A DNA stretch of 5,268 nucleotides from Alphaproteobacteria bacterium (GTDB taxonomy: Bacteria > Pseudomonadota > Alphaproteobacteria > Kiloniellales > J153). Numbering within the stretch: the first letter of the stretch is position 1; every line of letters begins with the position of its first letter. The notes beneath the pieces were generated by a model, which searched no databases, had not been told where the DNA came from, and saw only the letters and a program-made list of their open reading frames with translations. Below, piece by piece: positions 1-5,268 of the stretch. Location of the stretch: positions 1 through 5,268 of the forward strand of contig RFLL01000309.1 in assembly GCA_003693905.1 (NCBI GenBank), read 5' to 3'. A program made the position numbers and the translations under genes.

Positions 1-100
1 CGAACCGGTTGCGCGCGAACGAACATCCCCGAGCCCGACAAAGCGAACATCGCGCCGCCATGCGGCCGGTAGGCATGAGGCCGGTGTCCATGATGCCGGC
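1..100. other. Unassigned left edge, all forward frames open
   Basis: No gene can be assigned with confidence here. Read forward, one frame is open from the edge to a TAG at 70-72. A second is open to a TGA at 111-113. The third has no stop at all and continues directly into the coiled-coil gene that follows. The stretch could therefore be the tail of an upstream gene, or the true N-terminus of the next one. Neither short translation resembles a family I know. No clear Shine-Dalgarno sequence or promoter is visible. Confidence 0.4.
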
Positions 101-103
101 GTG
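59..103. repeat. Three tandem imperfect 15-bp repeats
   Basis: Three head-to-tail 15-bp units begin at 59, 74 and 89. Each starts with CATG, followed by two variable bases and GCCGG plus T or C (consensus CATGNNGCCGGY), then three variable bases. Because 15 is a multiple of three, every frame carries a five-residue repeat. In the frame continuous with the next gene it reads HAAGR, HEAGV, HDAGV. The array ends exactly at the first usable GTG start (101) of that gene, so it is either part of a longer N-terminus or a leader element. Confidence 0.75.
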
Positions 104-1045
104 CCCGCGGTGACGCGCGCGCTCGACGTGGTGGTGGAGTTCCAGAAGGTCGAACTCGACCGTCTGGTTCACGAAAACGAACGCCTCAACCGCCGCCTCG
201 ACGAGCAGTTCGCGGAAATGCGCCATCTGCGCGAGCTGCTGCAACGCGAACAGGTTCTGCGCCAGCAGGAACAGAGCCTGCGCCAGCAGCTTCAGGAAAT
301 ACTCGAACATCTGACCCGGCGCCCGGTTCTGAGCGCCCCCGCGACTCGCGTCGACGCCCGGACCGAACAAGGCGAACAAACCGGACGAGTGGCACAACCC
401 GAGGCTGCGCAAACGCGCCCCGAGGCCTCCCGGGCCGAAGACACGGCGTCCGGGAGCCCGCAGGAAGGCGCTGACGGCGATCCGTTCCGGGTGGTTCTGC
501 GTGCGGCCACCCACCATCCACAGACGCCGCCGCACACGGCGCCGCCTGACGATGGTTCGCCATTGCGTTACGCACCCGAAACGACAGAGCCGGATCGTGC
601 CGGCCCCGGAACGGGTCCGCCGCCCCCGCTCCATCCCGGCTCGTCCCCGCCTTCGGCAGACCTTTCCGGAAACGAAACGAGTCCCGAGCCTGCGGCGCCC
701 GGGGCCGTTGCGCCGCCCACCCGTCCGGTGCCGGCACCGCCGTCGGCAGGGGTGGCACCTTCCCCGCCGCCGCCGACCCCTGCCGCCGGGGCGGCCGAGG
801 AGGGACCGGCGCCCAAGGCGCAGGAGCTGGCCGACATCCTGCGCGATATCGGTGCGGCGCTGCGCGATGTGGAGCGCGATCGCGATGCCGCCGCCGTGTC
901 GCAAGGCGCCCCCTTCTCTTCTTCGTCGCTCTCTTCGCCGCCGGAGGAGGATCTGTCCCCGGCCGAGATCGAGCGGCGCAACGCGGCGCGCATGATGAGA
1001 CGGCTGCTGCGCGGACGGGTGCCGCCGCGCCCGAACCAGGACTGA
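101..1045 (+). CDS. Hypothetical coiled-coil, Pro/Ala-rich protein
   Basis: I do not recognise this protein family, and no catalytic motif is visible. From GTG 101 it is 314 residues. Residues about 10-71 form a long charged helix with leucines at heptad-like spacing (L19, L22, L29, L33, L43, L47, L53, L60, L64, L68), strongly suggesting a coiled coil. It includes a duplicated heptad, EQVLRQQ then EQSLRQQ, at residues 50-63. Residues about 75-238 are rich in Pro, Ala, Gly, Ser and Thr and are probably disordered. Residues 239-265 look helical (AQELADILRDIGAALRDVER). A Ser-rich stretch follows, then a basic helix at about 286-305 (AEIERRNAARMMRRLLRG). There is no signal peptide or membrane segment, so it is probably a cytoplasmic oligomer. 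The start is uncertain: GTG 101, 110 and 128 are all in frame without a good ribosome site, and the frame stays open to position 2. The coiled coil makes this strand the coding one despite long minus-strand frames over the same region. Confidence 0.72.
   Translation: MPAVTRALDVVVEFQKVELDRLVHENERLNRRLDEQFAEMRHLRELLQREQVLRQQEQSLRQQLQEILEHLTRRPVLSAPATRVDARTEQGEQTGRVAQPEAAQTRPEASRAEDTASGSPQEGADGDPFRVVLRAATHHPQTPPHTAPPDDGSPLRYAPETTEPDRAGPGTGPPPPLHPGSSPPSADLSGNETSPEPAAPGAVAPPTRPVPAPPSAGVAPSPPPPTPAAGAAEEGPAPKAQELADILRDIGAALRDVERDRDAAAVSQGAPFSSSSLSSPPEEDLSPAEIERRNAARMMRRLLRGRVPPRPNQD
248..289 (+). repeat. Tandem 21-bp duplication encoding a heptad
   Basis: Two adjacent 21-bp units (248-268 and 269-289) match at 18 of 21 bases. 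They encode EQVLRQQ and EQSLRQQ, residues 50-63 of the coiled-coil protein. All three differences fall in a single codon (GTT versus AGC). The unit length equals one heptad, so the coiled coil has grown in register by a duplication. Confidence 0.8.
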
Positions 1046-1160
1046 GCGCGTCGCCGGATCCGGTCGCATCGGGATCGCCAATCGCGGGAGAGAGACAACT
1101 CGGCGATCAACCTTCGGCAACGAATCAGTCAGGTTGACGTGCTAGGTTGCCGGAACGTCA

Positions 1161-1174
1161 GGCACGGCAGCCGC
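1161..1174 (+). promoter_or_regulatory. Possible sigma-54 type -24/-12 promoter (weak)
   Basis: The stretch GGCACGGCAGCCGC has GG and GC dinucleotides at the spacing required for sigma-54 promoters, and it matches GGCACG of the -24 consensus TGGCACG. It lacks the TT that normally precedes the -12 GC and the leading T. If real, transcription would begin near 1186, giving a leader of about 21 nt before ATG 1207. Nitrogen-linked control of a glutamate dehydrogenase would make sense biologically, but chance matches are common in DNA this GC-rich. Confidence 0.15.
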
Positions 1175-1190
1175 GGGCCGTGGGGCAATG

Positions 1191-1196
1191 GGGGGA
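1191..1196 (+). promoter_or_regulatory. Probable ribosome binding site for the dehydrogenase
   Basis: A purine run GGGGGA lies 10 nt before ATG 1207. It is only a partial match to GGAGG, but it is the best candidate in the region. It supports ATG 1207 over the in-frame upstream alternatives GTG 1180 and TTG 1147. The frame is closed by a TGA at 1135-1137. Confidence 0.4.
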
Positions 1197-1206
1197 CTCA
1201 GCGACG

Positions 1207-4200
1207 ATGGCGACGAAGGATCACAAGCGCAAAGAGGAATTGATCGGGCGCGTAGTCGAAATCGCGCACCGGCGTCTCGACCCCGAGCGCGCGCTCGAGG
1301 CCGAACGCTTTCTGCGCCAGTTCTATGCCCACGTACCGCCCGACGACATCGCCGGCGAATCGCCCGATAACCTCTACGGCGCCGCCCTGTCGATGTGGAA
1401 TCTGGGCCGCAAGCGCAAGCCCGGGGTGGCCAAGATCCGGGTCTACAATCCGCGGCCCGAAGAGCACGGCTGGAAGTCGTCGCATACGGTGGTCGAGATC
1501 ATCAACGACGACATGCCGTTTCTGGTCGATTCGGTGACGGCGGCGCTGGAACGCCTCGAAGCCGAGGTCCACCTGGTCATCCATCCGATTCTGTCGCTGG
1601 TGCGTGACAACGCCGGGCGGCTGGTACGCCTGTGCGATCCGGGGCCGCGACCCGAAGGGGCGATCGGCGAATCGTTCATGCACGTCCAGATCAGCGAGCA
1701 GCCGAGCGAGCGCCACGCGGAAATCCGGACCACGCTCGAGTCCGTCCTGGTCGACGTGCGCGCCGCGGTCGAGGACTGGCCGGCGATGCGCGCGCGCATG
1801 CAGCAGATCATCGCCGATCTGGAAACCGCACCGCCGCCGCTGCCGGGCGATGAAATCTCCGAAGGCATCGCCTTCCTGAAATGGCTCGACGACGACCACT
1901 TCACCTATCTCGGCTACCGCGAATACCGCTTCGAGGAAGAAGGCGGCGTGGCCGTGGCCCGGGTCCTGCCCGATAGCGGCGCCGGCATCCTGCGTTCACC
2001 AGAAGTTTCGGTCTTCGACGGTCTGCGCAATCTCGGCAGCCTGCCGCCCGATGTGCAGGACTTCGTCAAGCAGCCGGAGCTGCTGCGCGTGACCAAGGCC
2101 AATCGCCGCTCGACCGTGCACCGGCCGGTGCACATGGATACCGTGGCGATCAAATCGTTCGACGACCGGGGCCGGGTGACCGGCGAACGCCTGTTCATCG
2201 GTCTGTTCACCTCGGTCGCCTATTCCCGTTCGCCGCGCGCCATCCCTCTGCTGCGGCAGAAGATCGACCGGGTGTTCGCCCGCGCCGGGTTTGCGCCCGA
2301 AAGCCACGACGGCAAGGCCCTGTTGCACATCCTGGAGACCTATCCGCGCGACGAGCTGTTCCAGGCCACCGAGGACGAAATCTACGAGACGGCGATGGGG
2401 ATCCTGCACCTGCAGGAGCGCCAGCGCATCGCCTTGTTCGTGCGCCGCGACCGCTTCGAGCGGTTCGTATCGTGCCTCGTGTTCGTGCCGCGCGATCGCT
2501 ACGACACCAATCTGCGGCTCAAGTTCCAGAGCATCCTGGCCGAGGCCTATCAAGGCTCGGTGGCGGCCTACACCACCAATCTGAGCGATGCGGCACTGGC
2601 GCGCCTGCACATCATCATCAAGACCACACCGGGGCGCATCCCCGATGTTTCGGTCGAGGAACTGGAGCGCAAGCTGGTCGAAGCCGGCCGCTCCTGGGCC
2701 GACCGCCTGCGTCAGGCGTTGATCGAGGATTGCGGTGAAGAAAAGGGCCTGCGTCTGCTGCATCGCTATGCCCGCGCGTTTCCCGCTGCCTATCTCGAAC
2801 GCTTCAACGAACAAGCCGCCGTTTTCGACGTCGCCCGGATCGAAGAAGCCCTCGCCAGGGGCGATCTGGCGATGAACCTCTATCGCCCGATCGAAGCGGC
2901 CGAAAACGAGCTGCGGTTCAAGCTCTATGTCCGCGGCACCCAGGTGCCGTTGTCCGACGTGCTGCCGATGCTCGAAAACATGGGCCTCAAGGTCATCAGC
3001 GAAGTGCCGTTCGAAATCCGTCCCGCCGGGATCGACGGCGCGGTGTGGATGCACGACTTCCTGATGCGCATCGAAAGCGAGGTCGCGGTCGAGGTCGGCG
3101 CCATCCGCGACGCCTTCCACGAAACGTTCGCCGAGGTCTGGCACGGCACGATCGAGAACGACGGCTTCAACCGTCTGGTTCTTCTGGCCGGCCTGCGGGC
3201 GCGCGAGGTCATGATCCTGCGCGCCTATTGCAAGTACCTGCGCCAGGCGGCGATCCCTTTCAGCCAGGCGTACATGGAACAGACGCTGGCGCGCAATCCG
3301 CACATCGCGCGCCGGCTGGTCGATCTTTTTCTGGCCCTGTTCGGCGCCGATGCGTTGAACGCGGATGCGCAAGCGCGCGAAGCCGCGGCGAAGAAAATCG
3401 TCGCCGCGATCGAAGAAGCGCTGGAAGCGGTCAGCAACCTCGACGAGGATCGCATCATCCGGCGTTTCCTCAACGCGATCCAGAGCACCGTACGCACCAA
3501 CTTTGCGCAGAGGGCCCCGGACGGCGGGTCCAAGGCGTACCTGGCGATCAAGTTCGATTCGCGCAACCTTGAAGAACTGCCCCTGCCCAAGCCGTTTCGC
3601 GAGATCTTCGTCTACAGCCCGCGGGTCGAAGGGGTGCACCTGCGCTTCGGCATGGTCGCGCGCGGGGGCCTGCGCTGGTCCGACCGGCGCGAAGATTTCC
3701 GCACCGAGATCCTCGGTCTGGCCAAGGCGCAGCAGGTCAAGAACGCGGTCATCGTGCCGGTCGGCTCGAAGGGCGGGTTCGTCGTCAAGCGCCCGCCGGC
3801 GCCGGCCGCCGGGCGCGATGCGCTGCTCGAAGAAGGCATCGCCTGCTACAAGACCTTCATCTCCGGTCTGCTCGATCTCACCGACAACCTGAAGGACGGC
3901 AAGGTGGTGCCGCCGCCGCGCACGGTCCGGCGCGACGGCGACGACCCCTATCTGGTGGTTGCCGCCGACAAGGGCACGGCGACGTTTTCCGACATCGCCA
4001 ACGAAGTTTCCGCAGCCTACGGGTTCTGGCTCGACGATGCCTTCGCCTCTGGCGGTTCGGCCGGCTACGACCACAAGAAGATGGGCATCACGGCGCGCGG
4101 CGCCTGGGAGGGGGTCAAGCGCCATTTCCGCGAAATCGGCAAGGACATCCAGAACGAGACCTTCACCGTGATCGGCGTCGGCGACATGTCGGGCGACGTA

Positions 4201-5268
4201 TTCGGCAATGGCATGCTGCTGTCGCGCAGAATCAAACTGGTCGGCGCGTTCAATCACCTGCACATTTTCGTCGACCCCGATCCCGACCCGGAGACGAGCT
4301 GGGCCGAGCGCAAGCGCCTGTTCGATCTGCCGCGTTCGGCATGGAGCGATTACGACGCCAAGCTGATCTCGAAAGGCGGCGGTGTGTTCGATCGCAAGGC
4401 GAAGTCGATCAAGCCGACGCCGGAGATGAAAAAGCTGTTCGGCATCACGGAAGACCGGCTGACGCCGAACGAACTGATCCGGGCCATGCTCAAGGCCGAT
4501 GTCGAGCTGCTGTGGTTCGGCGGCATCGGCACCTACGTCAAGGCCGGGCACGAATCGCATCTCGATGCCGGCGACCGCAGCAACGACGCGGTGCGCGTCA
4601 ATGCCGGCGAATTGCGCTGCAAGGTGATCGGCGAAGGTGCCAACCTGGGCATGACCCAGCGTGCGCGGATCGAATACGCGCTGGCCGGCGGGCGTCTCAA
4701 CACCGACTTCATCGACAATTCGGCCGGGGTCGACTGCTCCGACCACGAGGTCAACATCAAGATTCTGCTCGGCGCTGTCGAAGCCGCCGGCGACATGACG
4801 CGCAAGCAGCGCAACAAGCTGCTGGTCGACATGACCGACGAAGTGGCGGCGCTGGTCCTGCGCGACAACTATCTGCAAACGCAGTCGCTATCGGTTTCCA
4901 GCGCGCTCGGCGCCCATATTCTCGATCGTCTGGCCCGCTACATGCGCGTGCTGGAAAAATCGGGGCGGCTCGACCGTGCGATCGAATTTCTGCCCGACGA
5001 CGAAACCATCGCCGAGCGTCAGGCCATGGGTATCGGCCTGACCCGGCCCGAACTGGCGGTGCTGCTCGCCTACGCCAAGATCACGCTCTACGACGAGCTG
5101 TTGTCGTCCGACCTGCCCGACGACCCGGACACGGAACACGAGCTGCTGTCCTATTTCCCGACGCCTCTGCAGGAACGTTTTGCCGACTGGATCGCGCAGC
5201 ATCGTCTGCGTCGCGAGATCATCGCAACGGTCATGACCAACGACATCGTCAACCGCGTCGGCATCACC
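1207..5268 (+). CDS. gdhB: NAD-dependent glutamate dehydrogenase, large type, 3' truncated
   Basis: This enzyme converts L-glutamate, NAD+ and water to 2-oxoglutarate, ammonia and NADH in the cytoplasm. It belongs to the large GDH-180 class, called gdhB in Pseudomonas and gdhZ in Caulobacter. The frame is open for 1354 codons and leaves the window at 5268; family members are about 1600 residues, so roughly 250 C-terminal residues are missing. The N-terminal half carries ACT-like regulatory segments near residues 93-170, 405-475 and 567-605. The catalytic core follows, with RGGLRWSDR (819-827), PVGSKGGF with the substrate-type lysine K855, DKGTATFSD (K922, D929) and GYDHKKMGIT (953-962). The nucleotide-binding Rossmann part shows VIGVGDMSGDVFGNGM (988-1003), IGEGANLG (1141-1148) and NTDFIDNSAGVDCSDHE (1165-1181). 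All expected motifs are intact, with no frameshift. ATG 1207 is preferred because of the upstream GGGGGA; GTG 1180 remains possible. The family call is firm from motifs and length. The residue roles come from family knowledge, and the ACT boundaries are approximate. Confidence 0.97.
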   Translation, partial: MATKDHKRKEELIGRVVEIAHRRLDPERALEAERFLRQFYAHVPPDDIAGESPDNLYGAALSMWNLGRKRKPGVAKIRVYNPRPEEHGWKSSHTVVEIINDDMPFLVDSVTAALERLEAEVHLVIHPILSLVRDNAGRLVRLCDPGPRPEGAIGESFMHVQISEQPSERHAEIRTTLESVLVDVRAAVEDWPAMRARMQQIIADLETAPPPLPGDEISEGIAFLKWLDDDHFTYLGYREYRFEEEGGVAVARVLPDSGAGILRSPEVSVFDGLRNLGSLPPDVQDFVKQPELLRVTKANRRSTVHRPVHMDTVAIKSFDDRGRVTGERLFIGLFTSVAYSRSPRAIPLLRQKIDRVFARAGFAPESHDGKALLHILETYPRDELFQATEDEIYETAMGILHLQERQRIALFVRRDRFERFVSCLVFVPRDRYDTNLRLKFQSILAEAYQGSVAAYTTNLSDAALARLHIIIKTTPGRIPDVSVEELERKLVEAGRSWADRLRQALIEDCGEEKGLRLLHRYARAFPAAYLERFNEQAAVFDVARIEEALARGDLAMNLYRPIEAAENELRFKLYVRGTQVPLSDVLPMLENMGLKVISEVPFEIRPAGIDGAVWMHDFLMRIESEVAVEVGAIRDAFHETFAEVWHGTIENDGFNRLVLLAGLRAREVMILRAYCKYLRQAAIPFSQAYMEQTLARNPHIARRLVDLFLALFGADALNADAQAREAAAKKIVAAIEEALEAVSNLDEDRIIRRFLNAIQSTVRTNFAQRAPDGGSKAYLAIKFDSRNLEELPLPKPFREIFVYSPRVEGVHLRFGMVARGGLRWSDRREDFRTEILGLAKAQQVKNAVIVPVGSKGGFVVKRPPAPAAGRDALLEEGIACYKTFISGLLDLTDNLKDGKVVPPPRTVRRDGDDPYLVVAADKGTATFSDIANEVSAAYGFWLDDAFASGGSAGYDHKKMGITARGAWEGVKRHFREIGKDIQNETFTVIGVGDMSGDVFGNGMLLSRRIKLVGAFNHLHIFVDPDPDPETSWAERKRLFDLPRSAWSDYDAKLISKGGGVFDRKAKSIKPTPEMKKLFGITEDRLTPNELIRAMLKADVELLWFGGIGTYVKAGHESHLDAGDRSNDAVRVNAGELRCKVIGEGANLGMTQRARIEYALAGGRLNTDFIDNSAGVDCSDHEVNIKILLGAVEAAGDMTRKQRNKLLVDMTDEVAALVLRDNYLQTQSLSVSSALGAHILDRLARYMRVLEKSGRLDRAIEFLPDDETIAERQAMGIGLTRPELAVLLAYAKITLYDELLSSDLPDDPDTEHELLSYFPTPLQERFADWIAQHRLRREIIATVMTNDIVNRVGIT

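Larger units (their letters stand above)
1046..1206. other. Intergenic gap upstream of the dehydrogenase gene
   Basis: This 161-bp gap lies between the coiled-coil gene and the glutamate dehydrogenase gene. It contains a perfect 10-bp palindrome CCGGATCCGG (1054-1063). It also has a 7-bp inverted repeat GATCGCC/GGCGATC (1073-1079 and 1102-1108, 22-nt spacer) and a 6-bp inverted repeat TGACGT/ACGTCA (1135-1140 and 1155-1160, 14-nt spacer). None has the GC-rich stem plus T-run of an intrinsic terminator. A gap of this size suggests that the dehydrogenase has its own promoter, but no good sigma-70-type pair was found. Confidence 0.5.

Noticed and set aside
186..758. Minus-strand frame of 190 codons opposite the coiled-coil gene
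   Set aside because: It is rich in Arg, Ala and Pro with no motif, and it overlaps the heptad-repeat coding region of the plus strand. It is best explained as a shadow.
1054..1063. Palindrome CCGGATCCGG as an operator or terminator
   Set aside because: It is only 10 bp with no loop and no T-run. Palindromes of this kind arise readily in DNA of this composition.
568..1110. Minus-strand frame of 180 codons opposite the coiled-coil gene
   Set aside because: The translation is a run of Ser, Arg, Gly and Ala without recognisable structure. The plus strand encodes a coherent coiled coil and C-terminal helices.
1134..1139. TTGACG as a sigma-70 -35 box
   Set aside because: The hexamer is good, but no acceptable -10 box lies 16-18 nt downstream (1156-1163 reads CGTCAGGC), so no promoter is called from it.
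1188..1370. Short plus-strand frame of 60 codons beginning at ATG 1188
   Set aside because: It overlaps the start of the dehydrogenase in another frame, is Arg-rich without motifs, and its start lies only 19 bases before the better-supported ATG 1207.
1996..4878. Minus-strand frame of 960 codons as a protein-coding gene
   Set aside because: It lies entirely within the plus-strand dehydrogenase frame, whose catalytic and NAD-binding motifs are intact. Its translation is low-complexity, rich in Asp, Arg, Gly, Val and His, without family motifs, as expected for the reverse complement of a GC-rich gene.
1..5268. CRISPR arrays, tRNA or rRNA genes, insertion sequences
   Set aside because: I saw no spaced direct repeats, tRNA-like cloverleaf segments, rRNA stretches, transposase motifs or terminal inverted repeats. 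Nearly all of the window is accounted for by two protein-coding frames.

Overview
The window is GC-rich, with strong G/C preference at third codon positions. It most likely comes from an alphaproteobacterium or a similar high-GC proteobacterium. The lineage is an inference from the base composition and from the type of glutamate dehydrogenase present. Both genes read on the plus strand.

Positions 1-100 hold no gene I can assign. They contain three tandem 15-bp units at 59-103, and all three forward frames are open to the left edge. From about 101 to 1045 runs an unrecognised gene of about 314 codons. Its product has an N-terminal coiled coil, a long Pro/Ala-rich low-complexity middle and a short basic helical C-terminus. 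Its true start may lie further upstream, because the frame has no stop back to position 2. A 161-bp gap (1046-1206) follows. It has several small inverted repeats, no convincing terminator, and a weak match to the -24/-12 promoter spacing of sigma-54.

The rest of the window, 1207-5268, is one uninterrupted reading frame of 1354 codons that runs off the right edge. It encodes most of a large (GDH-180 class, about 1600 residues) NAD-dependent glutamate dehydrogenase. The regulatory ACT-like N-terminal half and nearly all of the catalytic and NAD-binding core are present; roughly the last 250 residues are missing. This enzyme oxidatively deaminates glutamate to 2-oxoglutarate and ammonia, feeding carbon from amino acids into the TCA cycle.

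Nothing visible ties the two genes into one pathway. A 960-codon frame on the minus strand inside the dehydrogenase gene is a codon-bias shadow. I do not see a new biological system here. The least explained items are the coiled-coil protein, its start region and the small elements in the intergenic gap.
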